From Coralloluteibacterium stylophorae (lineage in GTDB: Bacteria; Pseudomonadota; Gammaproteobacteria; Xanthomonadales; Xanthomonadaceae): a stretch of 64,000 bases of DNA. The notes under the pieces are model-generated. The model saw only the letters and a list, made by a program, of their open reading frames with translations, had not been told where the DNA came from and ran no database searches. Made by a program: the position numbers and the translations under genes. Every line of letters starts with the position of its first letter. The stretch's first letter is position 1. The stretch lies in the NCBI RefSeq assembly GCF_018122625.2, contig NZ_JAGQFT020000003.1:124001-188000 (forward strand), read 5' to 3'. Positions 54,528-64,000 of this stretch are shown here, piece after piece.

Positions 54528-55513
54528 AGCGCGATCTCCATGCCGTCGTGGGCGACCTCGATGCCGGCCGCCGCGAGCGCGGCGCGCTCGGGACCGTCCT
54601 CGTCCAGGATCGGGTTGGTGTTGTTGATGTGGATCAGCACCTTGCGGGTCGACGCCGGCAGCTTCGCCAGCCACTCCAGCATGCCGCCGGGGCCCGACTG
54701 CGGCAGGTGGCCCATGGCGCGGGCGCGCTTGCGGCCGACGCCCTGGCGCTCCATCTCGTCGTCGGTCCAGCAGGTGCCGTCGACCAGCACGCAGTCGGCG
54801 GCGCGCATCGCCGCCCACACGTGAGGCTCCATCTCGCCCAGGCCTGGTGCGTAGAACAGGCGCCGACCGCTGCGTTCGGCCTCGACCAGCAGCCCGATGG
54901 TGTCGCCGGGCACGGGCGCGTCGCGGTGCGGCGAGTACGGCGGCGCGTTGCTGGTCAGCGGCAGCGCGGTGAAGCGCAGGCCGGGGATCTCCGGCATCGC
55001 GAACGTCGCGCCGTCGAGGCCGATCTCCTGCCAGTCCACGCCGCAGTAGTGCTCGAGCAGCGGCAGGATCGGATTGCCGCGGGTGAGGTCCTCGCGCACC
55101 GGCGCGGTGGTCCAGACCCGGTGGCGGGCGCGGTGCTCGCGCAGCATGTACAGCCCGGTGGTGTGGTCGACCTGGGCGTCGAGGAGGCAGATCGCGGCGA
55201 TCGCCGTGTCGCGCAGCGCACGCGCCGGCTGCAGCACCGGGTTGGCCTGCAGCTGGGCGAGGATGTCGGGCGAGGCGTTGCACAGGAGCCAGTTCGCGTC
55301 GTCGCCGGTGAGCGCGATCGACGACTGGGTGCGCGCGGTCGCGCGGAGGCTGCCGTCGCGCACGCCGCGGCAGGTGCGGCAGTTGCAGTTCCACTGCGGA
55401 AAGCCGCCGCCGGCGGCCGAGCCGAGGACGCGGACCCGCAGCGTGGTGGCACGCTGCGGGTCCGGCTGCGGACGCGTCGACGCGCCGCGGGCGGTGTCGT
55501 CGAGGCGTCCCAT
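54524..55513 (-). CDS. pqqB: PQQ biosynthesis protein PqqB (metallo-beta-lactamase fold)
   Basis: Encodes 329 residues; most PqqB are about 300. PqqB is a metallo-beta-lactamase-fold hydroxylase acting on the cross-linked Glu-Tyr dipeptide in current models. [20 protein letters not shown] gives the structural zinc cysteines; [16 protein letters not shown] and [15 protein letters not shown] are family motifs. ATG 55513 has a GAGG site 5 nt upstream and lies 7 bp after pqqA, which argues for the long start, adding about 27 residues before [10 protein letters not shown]. Confidence 0.96.
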   Translation of the reverse strand: MGRLDDTARGASTRPQPDPQRATTLRVRVLGSAAGGGFPQWNCNCRTCRGVRDGSLRATARTQSSIALTGDDANWLLCNASPDILAQLQANPVLQPARALRDTAIAAICLLDAQVDHTTGLYMLREHRARHRVWTTAPVREDLTRGNPILPLLEHYCGVDWQEIGLDGATFAMPEIPGLRFTALPLTSNAPPYSPHRDAPVPGDTIGLLVEAERSGRRLFYAPGLGEMEPHVWAAMRAADCVLVDGTCWTDDEMERQGVGRKRARAMGHLPQSGPGGMLEWLAKLPASTRKVLIHINNTNPILDEDGPERAALAAAGIEVAHDGMEIAL

Positions 55514-55520
55514 CGCTGCC

Positions 55521-55595
55521 TCAGCGGTTGGCGATGTACATCGTGATCTCGAAGCCGAAGCGGCGATCGATGGCCTTCGGGGTTTCCCACTTCAT
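55521..55595 (-). CDS. pqqA: PQQ precursor peptide PqqA
   Basis: Encodes a 24-residue peptide that is cut and cyclised to make PQQ. It begins [16 protein letters not shown] and has Glu16 and Tyr20 with the essential E-x3-Y spacing (EITMY), the residues fused by PqqE. A GGAG site lies 7 nt before the ATG. It is the first gene of the leftward pqqABCDE operon. Proteins this short are usually missed by gene callers. Confidence 0.97.
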   Translation of the reverse strand: MKWETPKAIDRRFGFEITMYIANR

Positions 55596-55783
55596 GAGCT
55601 GTCTCCTGGCTGTCGGCGTTGCGCGACCGGGCGGCCGCGACGGCGCACGGGGTGCGCCGCCCGACTCTGCGCCCGTCGCCTGCGCCCACGCCTCGCCCGG
55701 ATCACCAACCTGGGCTCACGATTTTCTGTATTCGGCGCCGGCACCGACGCCGCACGCGGAGCCTCGGCTAGCATCGCTGCGGC

Positions 55784-57193
55784 ATGCCCACCGCCGCGCG
55801 CCCCGCTTCCGATCCCGCCCGACCTGCGCCGCCGGGGCGCGGGCGCATGAGCCTGCACCTCAAGGTCAACCTGCTGTTCGCGGCGTGGATCGCGGCGCTC
55901 ATCATGGTGGTGCTGTGGATGCACGTCGCCGAGACCCGCCGCGCGGTCGGCGAGGAGATCCGCGCCAGCAACCGCATCGCCACCCAGCTGCTGGAGACCG
56001 TGGTGGCGGCCACCCGGGTGGGCCGCGACATCGACGACCTGGTGCGCTTCCTCGAAGCCGCAGGCCGCATCCGCTCGACCGAGGCGCGCGTGCTCGACGC
56101 CTCCGGCGGAGTCCTCTACGCCTCGCCGCCCTCGCCCTACAAGGCCGGCCGCGACGCGCCGGCCTGGTACGCGCGCCTGGTCATGCCCGAGGCGATGCAC
56201 GAGCGCTTCCTGCTGCCCGACGGCGTGCTCGAGGTCAGCGCCGACGCCAGCCGCTCCATCCTCGACGGCTGGGACCAGGCCGTGGAGCTGGCCACGGTCG
56301 GCGCCGGCTTCCTCGCCCTCGGCATCGCGCTGATGGTCCTGCTGCTGCGCCGCGCGACCGCGCCGCTGCGACAGATCGTGGGGGGCCTGGAGCAATTCGA
56401 GCGCGGCGCCTGGGAAACGCGCCTGCCGATGTTCGGCAATGCGGAAGCCGACCTGATCGCGCGCGCCTTCAACCGCATGGGCGCGGCCGTGCAGGAGAAC
56501 CTCGGTGCGCGCGAGGAGGCCATCGCCGCCACCCTGCGCCTGCGCCAGAGCCGCGAGACGGCGACGGTCGTGCAGGCGCGGCTGGAGGACGAACGCCGGC
56601 AGATCGCGCGCGAGCTGCACGACGAGACCAGCCAGGGCCTCACCGCGATCCGCAGCATGTCGCTGGCCCTCGCCCGGCGCGGCGGCGACCCGGAGCAGGC
56701 GCGCCGGGCGCAGCTGATCGCCGACAGCGCCGCCGGCCTGCATGCCGCGGTGCATGCGCTGATCCCGCGCCTGCAGTCGACCGACTTCGACGGCACCAGC
56801 CTGGCCGACGCGCTCGACGAGCAGGTCGCCCTCTGGCGGCAGCAGTACCCGGAGACGGTGTTCGAGCTGTGCGTCGAGGAGGGTTCCGCCGCGGACCTGC
56901 CCGCGGAGCGCGCCCTGGCCGCGCACCGCATCGTCCAGGAGGCCGCGATCAACGCGCTGCGCCATGCCGGCGCGCGGCGCATCGCGCTTCGGGTGACGGT
57001 GGAGGACGCGGCGCTGCTGGTGGAGATCGTCGACGACGGCCGCGGCCTCCCCGCGGACTGGCACCGCCCCGGCCACTACGGCATCCGCGGCATGCGCGAA
57101 CGCGCCGAGGCGCTGGGCGGCGGCGTCGAGATCGAATCCGGCCACCGAGGCGTCCGCGTGCGTGCGCGGCTGCCGCTGCAGGCGCGGCCGTGA
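55784..57193 (+). CDS. NarL-type sensor histidine kinase (MoxY-like)
   Basis: Encodes 469 residues. Two membrane spans (about 28-46 and 168-188) flank a roughly 120-residue periplasmic domain, then a HAMP linker (189-242), a HisKA_3 dimerisation helix with phospho-accepting His279 (RRQIARELHDETSQGLTAIR), and a HATPase domain (VQEAAINALRHAGA, DDGRGLP, YGIRGMRERAEALGGG). The periplasmic region, rich in RRAVGEEIRASNRIATQLLE, resembles the LapD/MoxY type. MoxY-MoxX regulates methanol dehydrogenase in Paracoccus. ATG 55784 is used; ATG 55847 (MSLHLKVNL) is also plausible and would remove a Pro/Ala-rich start. It is divergent from pqqA and overlaps the regulator gene. Confidence 0.9.
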   Translation: MPTAARPASDPARPAPPGRGRMSLHLKVNLLFAAWIAALIMVVLWMHVAETRRAVGEEIRASNRIATQLLETVVAATRVGRDIDDLVRFLEAAGRIRSTEARVLDASGGVLYASPPSPYKAGRDAPAWYARLVMPEAMHERFLLPDGVLEVSADASRSILDGWDQAVELATVGAGFLALGIALMVLLLRRATAPLRQIVGGLEQFERGAWETRLPMFGNAEADLIARAFNRMGAAVQENLGAREEAIAATLRLRQSRETATVVQARLEDERRQIARELHDETSQGLTAIRSMSLALARRGGDPEQARRAQLIADSAAGLHAAVHALIPRLQSTDFDGTSLADALDEQVALWRQQYPETVFELCVEEGSAADLPAERALAAHRIVQEAAINALRHAGARRIALRVTVEDAALLVEIVDDGRGLPADWHRPGHYGIRGMRERAEALGGGVEIESGHRGVRVRARLPLQARP

Positions 57194-57828
57194 GCGCGTC
57201 GGTGCGCCTGCTGCTGGTCGACGACCACGCGATGGTGCGGATGGGCTTCCGCATGCTGCTCGAGGCGGCCGAGGAGATCGTCATCGTCGGCGAAGCCGAC
57301 AGCGGCGAGGCCGGCTACCGGATGCAGGGCGAACTCGGCGCGGACGTGGTGGTGATGGACATCGCCATGGCCGGCATCGGCGGCATCGAGGCGCTGGCGC
57401 GGATGCGCGCGCGCGATCCGGCGGTGCGGGTGCTGGTCCTCTCCGCGCACGAGGACGTGGTCCACCCGCGACGCGCCCTGCGCGCCGGCGCGGCCGGCTA
57501 CCTGTGCAAGCGCAGCGCGCCGGAGGAACTGCTCGACGCGGTGCGCACCGTCGCCGCCGGCGGCAGCTATCTGGAGGCCGCCACCGCGCGCCGTCTGGCG
57601 CTGGCCGAGCACGGCGGCGCGGGCACCGTCGAGGCGCTCTCGGAGCGCGAGTTCGCGGTGTTCCTCAAGCTCGCCCACGGCGCCTCGGTGGCCGCCATCG
57701 CCGAGACCCTGAAGCTCTCGCCGAACACCGTCGGCACCCACCTCTACAACATCAAGCAGAAGCTGGGCGCATCCAACCAGGCGGAACTGACCCTGATCGC
57801 GCTGCGCAACGGGCTGATCACGCTCTGA
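57190..57828 (+). CDS. LuxR/NarL-family response regulator
   Basis: Encodes 212 residues. The receiver domain has DDHAMVRMGF with the acidic pair, phospho-acceptor Asp57 in VVVMDIAM, and conserved Ser and Lys (VLSAHEDV, AAGYLCKRS). The C-terminal HTH (about 147-212) reads LSEREFAVFLKLAHGASVAA, LKLSPNTVGTHLYNIKQKLG. Its GTG start overlaps the kinase stop (GTGA), so it is the cognate partner. By position it may control the divergent pqq operon or dehydrogenase genes elsewhere; that is inference. Confidence 0.93.
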   Translation: MSASVRLLLVDDHAMVRMGFRMLLEAAEEIVIVGEADSGEAGYRMQGELGADVVVMDIAMAGIGGIEALARMRARDPAVRVLVLSAHEDVVHPRRALRAGAAGYLCKRSAPEELLDAVRTVAAGGSYLEAATARRLALAEHGGAGTVEALSEREFAVFLKLAHGASVAAIAETLKLSPNTVGTHLYNIKQKLGASNQAELTLIALRNGLITL

Positions 57829-57862
57829 GCGCTGCCTGCGCCTGCCTGCAGGCAGCCCCGCC

Positions 57863-58954
57863 TCAGACGTTGAAGCGGAAGTGCAGCACGTCGCCGTCCT
57901 GCACCACGTACTCCTTGCCCTCCAGGCGCAGGCGCCCGGCTTCCTTGGCGCCAGCCTCGCCGCCGAGGCGGACGTAGTCGTCGAAGGCGATCGTCTCGGC
58001 GCGGATGAAGCCCTTCTCGAAATCGTTGTGGATCACCGCCGCCGCCTTCGGCGCGGTGGCGCCCCTGCGCACCTGCCACGCACGGACTTCCTTCTCGCCC
58101 GCGGTGAAGTAGGTCTGCAGGCCGAGCAGCCTGTAGCCGGCGCGGATCACGCGGTTGAGGCCCGGCTCGTCGAGGCCGAGGTCCTTCAGGAACTCGTCGC
58201 GGTCGGCGTCCTCGAGCTGGCTCATCTCCTCCTCGATCGACGCGCACACCGGCACGACCTCGGCGCCCTCGCCGGCCGCGCGCTCGCGCACGCGGTCGAG
58301 GTGCGGGTTGTTCTCGAAGCCGTCCTCGCGGACGTTGGCGACGTACATCACCGGCTTCATGGTCAGCAGGAACAGGTCGCGGATCGCCGCGCGCTCGTCC
58401 TCGTCGAGCCCCAGCGCCCGGACCGGCCGGCCCTCGTCGAGGCCGGCGCGCACGCGGGCCAGGAGCTCCCTGCGCGCGATCGCCTCCTTGTCGCCCGCCT
58501 TGGACGCCTTCTCGGCGCGCACCAGCGCCTTCTCGACGGAATCGAGATCGGCCAGCGCCAGCTCGGTGTCGATGGTCTCGATGTCGGCGATCGGGTCGAC
58601 CTTGCCGGCGACGTGGACGATGTCGCCGTGCTCGAAGCAGCGCACCACGTGCGCGACCGCGTCGACCTCGCGGATGTGCGCGAGGAACTTGTTGCCCAGG
58701 CCCTCGCCCTTGGATGCGCCTGCGACCAGACCGGCGATGTCGACGAACTCGACCGAGGTCGGCACCACCTTCTGCGGCTTGACGATCGCGGCCAGCGCGT
58801 TGAGCCGCGGATCCGGCACCGGCACCACGCCGACGTTCGGCTCGATCGTGCAGAAGGGGAAGTTCGCCGCGGCGATGCCCGCCTTGGTCAGCGCGTTGAA
58901 GAGGGTCGACTTGCCCACGTTGGGCAGGCCGACGATGCCGCATTTGATGGCCAT
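57863..58954 (-). CDS. ychF: OBG-type ATPase/GTPase YchF
   Basis: Encodes 363 residues (E. coli 363). YchF is a ribosome-binding P-loop ATPase tied to oxidative-stress response and translation fidelity. It has [40 protein letters not shown] and a C-terminal TGS domain ([40 protein letters not shown]). The start [16 protein letters not shown] is standard. It is convergent with the response regulator and is the first gene of the conserved run beyond the cbb-pqq block. Confidence 0.97.
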   Translation of the reverse strand: MAIKCGIVGLPNVGKSTLFNALTKAGIAAANFPFCTIEPNVGVVPVPDPRLNALAAIVKPQKVVPTSVEFVDIAGLVAGASKGEGLGNKFLAHIREVDAVAHVVRCFEHGDIVHVAGKVDPIADIETIDTELALADLDSVEKALVRAEKASKAGDKEAIARRELLARVRAGLDEGRPVRALGLDEDERAAIRDLFLLTMKPVMYVANVREDGFENNPHLDRVRERAAGEGAEVVPVCASIEEEMSQLEDADRDEFLKDLGLDEPGLNRVIRAGYRLLGLQTYFTAGEKEVRAWQVRRGATAPKAAAVIHNDFEKGFIRAETIAFDDYVRLGGEAGAKEAGRLRLEGKEYVVQDGDVLHFRFNV

Positions 58955-58967
58955 GGCTGTTCTTGGA

Positions 58968-59204
58968 GAAGCGGGAAAGGGGAAGGATGAAGCGGGAACC
59001 GGGAACTGGAGGTTGCGGAATGCGGGCAGCGCGGCGCTTCGGCTGGTGCGTCTTCAGGTTCCGACAACGCCGAGACGAAGCCGACGAGAACCGCACCGGA
59101 CCGACGCAGCGGACCAAGCACGATGCGCGGAAGGATACCGACGGACCGGGAAAAGACGACCTCCGCTTCCCCGTTCCCGCTCCACCACCACCGCTTCCCG
59201 CTTC
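58968..59204. repeat. GGGAA/TTCCC inverted-repeat element, copy C (ychF-pth gap)
   Basis: Two direct copies of GAAGCGGGAA (58968-58977 and 58989-58998) are matched by TTCCCGCTTC (59195-59204), whose end overlaps the pth stop codon. The 248-bp gap otherwise holds no gene. Confidence 0.65.
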
Positions 59205-59784
59205 ACCCCACCGTATGCAGCCGCTTCATCGCCGCCTCGCCGTCGCCGGCGACCAGCTGCGGCAGCACGTCGATGGCCTCGTCGATGCCGCGCAGCATCG
59301 CCGCCTCGTCGTCCTTGCCGGGGCGGCTCAGCACCCAGGGGGTGACCTTGTCGCGCTGGCCGGGATGGCCGATGCCGATGCGCAGGCGCCAGAAGCGGCC
59401 GTGGCCGAGGTGCTGCATGGTGTCGCGCAGGCCGTTCTGGCCGCCGTGGCCGCCATCGAACTTCAGCCGCACCGTGCCGGCGGGCAGGTCCAGCTCGTCG
59501 TGCACCAGCAGCGCCGATTCCGGCTCGAACTTCCAGAACTTCAGCGCGGCGTTGACCGCGCGGCCGCTGAGGTTCATGAACGTCGCCGGCTTGAGCAGCC
59601 GCACCGGCTCGCCGCCGATGTCGACCCGCGTCGACTCGCCGTGCAGCTTGCCGTCGAGGGAGAAGCGCGCACCCAGGCGGTCGGCCAGGATGTCGGCGAA
59701 CCAGAACCCGGCGTTGTGCCGGGTCATGGCGTATTCGGGCCCGGGATTGCCCAGGCCCACGATCAGGCGCACGCCGGCCTTCAT
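59203..59784 (-). CDS. pth: Peptidyl-tRNA hydrolase
   Basis: Encodes 193 residues (E. coli 194). Pth cleaves peptidyl-tRNAs that drop off ribosomes. It has VGLGNPGPEYAMTRHNAGFW with catalytic His23, KPATFMNLSGRAV, LLVHDELDLPAG with the catalytic Asp, and GGHGGQNGLRDTMQHLG. It follows rplY by 82 bp, a pairing conserved in gammaproteobacteria. Confidence 0.97.
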   Translation of the reverse strand: MKAGVRLIVGLGNPGPEYAMTRHNAGFWFADILADRLGARFSLDGKLHGESTRVDIGGEPVRLLKPATFMNLSGRAVNAALKFWKFEPESALLVHDELDLPAGTVRLKFDGGHGGQNGLRDTMQHLGHGRFWRLRIGIGHPGQRDKVTPWVLSRPGKDDEAAMLRGIDEAIDVLPQLVAGDGEAAMKRLHTVG

Positions 59785-59866
59785 GCGGCGGCGGCGCCCG
59801 TTCGCGCGATACCGCAGGCATGCACCCGCCGTGCGCCGCGCACGGCACGACGACGGGTGCCGGGCA

Positions 59867-60490
59867 TCAGGCGCCCTCGCCCTCGGCGCCCTCGCCTTCC
59901 GGCTCCGGCTCGGCCTGGACGTAGGAGGCCGTGACCACCGCGACGTCGTGCTCCTTGCCGAGCTTCAGCTCGGGGATCTCGACGCCGGCCGGCAGCTTCA
60001 GCTCCGACAGGTGGACGATGTCGCCCGGGTTCAGGCCGGCCAGGTCGACCTCGATGAACTCCGGCAGGTCCTTCGGCAGGCAGGACACGCCGATCTCGTT
60101 GAGGTTGTGGCTGACCACCACGCCCGAGGCCTTGCCGGCCGGCGAGGTGTCCTGGTTGAGGAAGTGCAGCGGCACGTTGACACGGATGGCGGCGTTCTCG
60201 TCCACGCGCATGAAGTCCAGGTGCATGATCACCTGCTTGTACGGGTGGCGCTGCATGTCGCGCAGCAGGACCTTCTCGGCCTTGCCGTCGATCTCGAGGT
60301 TCAGGATCGAGGAGTAGAACCACTCGTTCTGGCTGGCGACCCAGGTCTTCTCGTGGGCCAGCTGGATGCTGACCGGCTCGGCGCTGCCGCCGTAGACGAC
60401 GGCCGGGATCTGGCCAGCGCGGCGCAGGCGGCGGCTCGCACCCTTCCCTGCGTCCACGCGGCCGACCGCGGTGATGGTGTGTTCGGACAT
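59867..60490 (-). CDS. rplY: 50S ribosomal protein L25/general stress protein Ctc
   Basis: Encodes 207 residues, the two-domain TL5/Ctc form rather than the 94-residue E. coli L25. The N-domain binds 5S rRNA (GASRRLRRAGQIPAVVYGG, VLLRDMQRHPYKQVIMHLDF). The C-domain (INVPLHF-type, VEVDLAGLNPGDIVHLSELK region) is followed by an acidic Gly/Glu tail (EPEPEGEGAEGEGA). The 344-bp gap to prs has no gene and carries repeats. Confidence 0.96.
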   Translation of the reverse strand: MSEHTITAVGRVDAGKGASRRLRRAGQIPAVVYGGSAEPVSIQLAHEKTWVASQNEWFYSSILNLEIDGKAEKVLLRDMQRHPYKQVIMHLDFMRVDENAAIRVNVPLHFLNQDTSPAGKASGVVVSHNLNEIGVSCLPKDLPEFIEVDLAGLNPGDIVHLSELKLPAGVEIPELKLGKEHDVAVVTASYVQAEPEPEGEGAEGEGA

Positions 60491-60609
60491 GACGTATTGC
60501 TCGCTAGTGAAGAACCGCCTCGCGGCGGCGATGTGACTCCCCCGCGACCAGGGGAGCCGGGATGGCAAACCGGGGAGTATAGCGGGTTTGGCGAGGCGGG
60601 AAGGGTGGA

Positions 60610-60825
60610 GCGGGAACAGGGAACAGGGAACGGGGAACGGAGAACGGGGCGGGATGCCCGGAGTGGAGCCGGTCCCGATCGCGGCCGCCCGCCACTGAGT
60701 CGCCTCCCCCGCAGGGGCGCCGACTCCAGGAATCCACCGCGGCATCCGTTCCCTGTTCCCTGTTCCCTGTTCCCTGTTCCCTGTTCCCTGTTCCCTGTTC
60801 CCTGTTCCCTGTTCCCTGTTCCCGC
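60610..60825. repeat. Element copy D (rplY-prs gap) with a (GTTCCCT) tandem array
   Basis: The 344-bp gap holds no gene. At 60748-60823 the heptanucleotide GTTCCCT is repeated ten full times plus six bases. A perfect 22-bp inverted repeat joins 60610-60631 (GCGGGAACAGGGAAC...) to 60804-60825 at the end of the array. Degenerate GGGAACG units continue to 60650. The array could vary in copy number and the transcript could form a long hairpin. Confidence 0.9.
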
Positions 60826-60834
60826 CCCACCCCC

Positions 60835-61794
<960 letters not shown>

Positions 61795-61843
61795 GTGCCT
61801 TGGGGTCCGCTAGAGCCTGAAGGAGAACCTGGATCACCGAAAC

Positions 61844-61918
61844 TGGCTGGGGCGGCAGGATTCGAACCTGCGAATGCCGGGATCAAAACCCGGTGCCTTA
61901 CCACTTGGCGACGCCCCA
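61844..61918 (-). tRNA. glnT: tRNA-Gln (TTG)
   Basis: 75 nt with encoded CCA, acceptor TGGGGCG/CGCCCCA, anticodon TTG in GGTTTTGATCC, T-loop GGTTCGAATCC. It is between ispE and prs. Confidence 0.97.
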
Positions 61919-61951
61919 GCGATGAAGCGGCAAGAAGCCAGAAGCAAACGC

Positions 61952-62872
61952 TCAGGTGCCCTCGGGGTGCCGGATCGCTTGCGTCTCGCCTCTCGCCTCC
62001 AGGCCCGTGTGCATCGCCAGGCGGCGATGCAGCGGAGAACCCTCGGCCGCGCGCGTGACCACGGTGCGCAGCGTGCCGGCGAGGGCGCGCTGTGCCGCGG
62101 TCGCGGCGGCCTCCGTGTCGAACTCGACGAAGCAGCCCGCGCCGGTCCCGGTCAGGCGCGCCGTCCCGAAGCGCGACAGCGCGGTCAGGGCGGCATCCAC
62201 GGCCGGTTCGCGGCGACGCAGCACCGGCTCGAACGCATTGTCGAGGACGGTGCCGGACACGAAGTCGGATAGTGTCGCCGGGGGGGCGTTACGGGTCAAT
62301 TCGGGATCCGCGAACAGCGCCGCGGTCGGCGCGCCGACCCCGGGATCGGCGACCAGGTACCAGCGCGGCGCCAGCGCCACCTGCACCAGGCGCTCGCCGA
62401 CGCCCTCGGCCCAGGCGTCCCCGCCGCGCACGAACGCCGGCACGTCGGCGCCCAGGCGCAGTCCGAGCGCGGCCAGCCGCTCGATGCCGAGCCGCGTGCC
62501 CCAGAGCCGGTCGAGCACGACGAGGACGGTGGCCGCATCCGACGAGCCGCCGCCGAAGCCGCCGCCGGCGGGAATGCGCTTGTCGACGGCGACGTCGGCA
62601 CCGAGGACGCATCCGCTCTCGGCCTGCAGCAGGCGCGCGGCGCGCACCACGAGGTCGTCCTCGGCGGCGAGCCCGGGCAGGCCGGCGTGGCGCTCGATGC
62701 GGCCGTCGTCGCGCACGCGCAGGTGAACGCGGTCGCCCCACTCCAGGATGCGGAACACCGTCTGCAGCAGGTGGTAGCCGTCGCCGCGGCGGCCGACGAT
62801 GCGCAGGAACAGGTTGAGCTTGGCCGGGGCCGGCCAGGCGCTCCAGCCGTCGGCGGGCGGGAACGTCGGCAT
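61952..62872 (-). CDS. ispE: 4-diphosphocytidyl-2-C-methyl-D-erythritol kinase
   Basis: Encodes 306 residues. IspE phosphorylates CDP-ME in the methylerythritol phosphate isoprenoid pathway. It is a GHMP kinase with [20 protein letters not shown], the ATP motif [19 protein letters not shown] and a C-terminal [13 protein letters not shown]. Its ATG shares one base with the lolB stop (TGATG), so translation is coupled. A Glu/Arg-rich tail of about 25 residues ([16 protein letters not shown]) ends the protein. Confidence 0.95.
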   Translation of the reverse strand: MPTFPPADGWSAWPAPAKLNLFLRIVGRRGDGYHLLQTVFRILEWGDRVHLRVRDDGRIERHAGLPGLAAEDDLVVRAARLLQAESGCVLGADVAVDKRIPAGGGFGGGSSDAATVLVVLDRLWGTRLGIERLAALGLRLGADVPAFVRGGDAWAEGVGERLVQVALAPRWYLVADPGVGAPTAALFADPELTRNAPPATLSDFVSGTVLDNAFEPVLRRREPAVDAALTALSRFGTARLTGTGAGCFVEFDTEAAATAAQRALAGTLRTVVTRAAEGSPLHRRLAMHTGLEARGETQAIRHPEGT

Positions 62873-63492
62873 CAGGGCGTGGGCGTGGCGGCGTCCCAGC
62901 GCTCGATCGCGAGCCGCACGCGCGCATCGTCGCGTTCGGCGAATACCCGCAGCGGCCGCGCCGGGGTGGCCGCGTCCCACTCGCGGTAGTCCACGGTCCA
63001 GCCGCCCTCGTGCAGCGTGGCGGGCCGTCCCTGCGGGCCGAACTCGATGCGCGCGTCCGCGCCGGCGCGCGCGCCGCGGACCCAGGCGCCGAGCGCGTCG
63101 AACGGGATCAGCCAGCCGGTCGCCTCGTACAGCAGCACCTGCGGATCGCGGCCGTAGCGGGTGCCGCCGTCGAGGCCCTCGAGCCGCACCTCGCCGCCCT
63201 CGCGGATGAGGCTCCAGCTGCGCCGGGTCACCGGCGCCGCCAGGCGGATGGCCACGTCGTCGCCGTGCTGGCGCCACTCGATCCGGCCGCTGCCGCCGTC
63301 GTCGCCGGCGCTGACCGCGATGCGGCCGACGAAGCTCCAGTCCGGCTGCGCCGCCAGCGCCGCCTCGCGCGCGCTTTGCGCCGCCAGGAGCGCGGCATCG
63401 GCCGGGCGGGTGTCGATCTGCCTGGGCGCGGTGGCGCAGGCGGCCAGGCCCAGCAGCAGGGCCGCAGTGGCCAGGCGGAACGGCGGCCTCAT
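62872..63492 (-). CDS. lolB: Outer-membrane lipoprotein LolB
   Basis: Encodes 206 residues. LolB accepts lipoproteins from LolA and inserts them in the outer membrane. It starts with a lipoprotein signal peptide ([19 protein letters not shown]) whose lipobox places the lipidated Cys at residue 19. [20 protein letters not shown] and [17 protein letters not shown] are typical of the half-barrel, and a hydrophobic [15 protein letters not shown] loop follows. It overlaps the TPR gene (ATGA) and ispE. Confidence 0.93.
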   Translation of the reverse strand: MRPPFRLATAALLLGLAACATAPRQIDTRPADAALLAAQSAREAALAAQPDWSFVGRIAVSAGDDGGSGRIEWRQHGDDVAIRLAAPVTRRSWSLIREGGEVRLEGLDGGTRYGRDPQVLLYEATGWLIPFDALGAWVRGARAGADARIEFGPQGRPATLHEGGWTVDYREWDAATPARPLRVFAERDDARVRLAIERWDAATPTP

Positions 63493-64000
63493 GGCAGGTG
63501 CGTCTCCATCGCGCGCTGCAGCGCGCGGTTGTCGGGATCGATCGCCATGCCCTTCTCCCACACCAGGCGCGCGGCGTCGTGATCGCCCAGCGCCCACAGC
63601 ACCTGGCCGAGGTGCGCGGCGATCTCGGCGTCGGGCTGCAGCTCGAAGGCCCGCCGCAGGTGGGTCACCGCCTCTTCGTTGCGGCCCATGCGGTGCAGGA
63701 CCCAGCCGAGGCTGTCGATGATCGCCGGCTGCCCGGGCCTGAGGGCGTCGGCACGGCGGATGTAGCGCAGGGCCTCGCGGTAGCGTTCGGTGCGGTCGGC
63801 GAGGGTGTAGCCGAGCGCGTTGAGCACGTCGGCGTTGTCCGGGTCGAGGGCGAGGATCCGGCGGAAGTCGGACTCGGCCAGGTCGATGCGGTCGGCGCGC
63901 TCGTAGGCCAGGGCGCGCGCGTAGAGCAGCTCGGGATCGTCCTCGAACACCGCCAGCGCACGCCCGTAGACCGCGATGGCCTCGGTGCCGAGGCCGCGCT
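63489..64000 (-). CDS. Tetratricopeptide-repeat protein, C-terminal part (runs off window)
   Basis: The visible 170 residues are stacked TPR units, e.g. [60 protein letters not shown] and [23 protein letters not shown] proteins are scaffolds, and a TPR gene upstream of lolB and ispE is common in this lineage, possibly an envelope or lipoprotein factor. The N-terminus and any signal peptide lie beyond position 64000. Its stop overlaps the lolB ATG. Confidence 0.85.
   Translation of the reverse strand, partial: RGLGTEAIAVYGRALAVFEDDPELLYARALAYERADRIDLAESDFRRILALDPDNADVLNALGYTLADRTERYREALRYIRRADALRPGQPAIIDSLGWVLHRMGRNEEAVTHLRRAFELQPDAEIAAHLGQVLWALGDHDAARLVWEKGMAIDPDNRALQRAMETHLP

Noticed and set aside
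55592-57145. Long minus-strand frame opposite the sensor kinase gene
   Set aside because: It has the compositional look of an antisense shadow, whereas the + strand frame carries HAMP, HisKA_3 and HATPase motifs in order.
60504-60830. An ORF with seven-residue repeats (GNREQGT) in the rplY-prs gap
   Set aside because: It is the translation of the 7-bp tandem repeat. The remaining residues resemble nothing and no ribosome-binding site supports it.

Overview
The window is 64 kb of high-GC DNA (around two thirds G+C by eye) with very dense coding. It looks like a chromosomal segment of a gammaproteobacterium of the Xanthomonadales/Lysobacterales type. Evidence is the tRNA-Tyr/Gly/Thr-tuf-tRNA-Trp-secE-nusG order, a complete tuf-led S10/spc/alpha ribosomal block lacking rpmJ between secY and rpsM, and the TPR-lolB-ispE-tRNA-Gln-prs-rplY-pth-ychF run. 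The assignment comes from gene order and protein resemblance, not from a search.

Layout. 1-6710: a partial aminotransferase, a cytosolic cyclophilin, typA (+ strand, own hairpin terminator), an MscS-type channel, a class II DAHP synthase and dsbB. 6817-39390: one large leftward block of information-processing genes. Read in transcription order it is tRNA-Tyr, tRNA-Gly, tRNA-Thr, tuf, tRNA-Trp, secE, nusG, rplK, rplA, rplJ, rplL, rpoB, rpoC, then a new promoter and rpsL, rpsG, fusA, a second tuf, then the S10, spc and alpha operons ending with rplQ and an intrinsic terminator. The two tuf genes encode the same protein. 39444-50384: a complete-looking red-type (form IC) Calvin-Benson-Bassham cluster, with divergent cbbR and then cbbL, cbbS, cbbX, cbbF, cbbP, cbbT, cbbZ, cbbA and cbbY. 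50410-55595 (leftward): a pyrroloquinoline quinone operon, pqqA-B-C-D-E, almost every junction overlapping, followed by an M13-family zinc peptidase. 55784-57828: a MoxY-like sensor kinase and LuxR-type response regulator, divergent from pqqA. 57863-64000: the conserved run ychF, pth, rplY, prs, tRNA-Gln, ispE, lolB and a truncated TPR gene.

How it fits together. From memory of Xanthomonas gene order, ychF and the tRNA-Tyr operon are normally neighbours, so the roughly 18.4 kb cbb + pqq + two-component block (39,391-57,862) looks like a metabolic insertion into a conserved locus. CbbL/CbbS, phosphoribulokinase, fructose bisphosphatase, aldolase and transketolase would fix CO2, CbbX would reactivate RuBisCO and CbbZ would remove phosphoglycolate. 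PQQ would serve periplasmic alcohol or sugar dehydrogenases encoded elsewhere, so the block may join dehydrogenase-driven electron supply to CO2 fixation; this is inference.

The main leads for follow-up are the island, the M13 peptidase as a candidate PqqA-processing enzyme, and a family of GGGAA/TTCCC inverted-repeat elements in four intergenic gaps, one carrying a heptanucleotide tandem array. No rRNA gene, CRISPR array, insertion sequence or prophage was seen.
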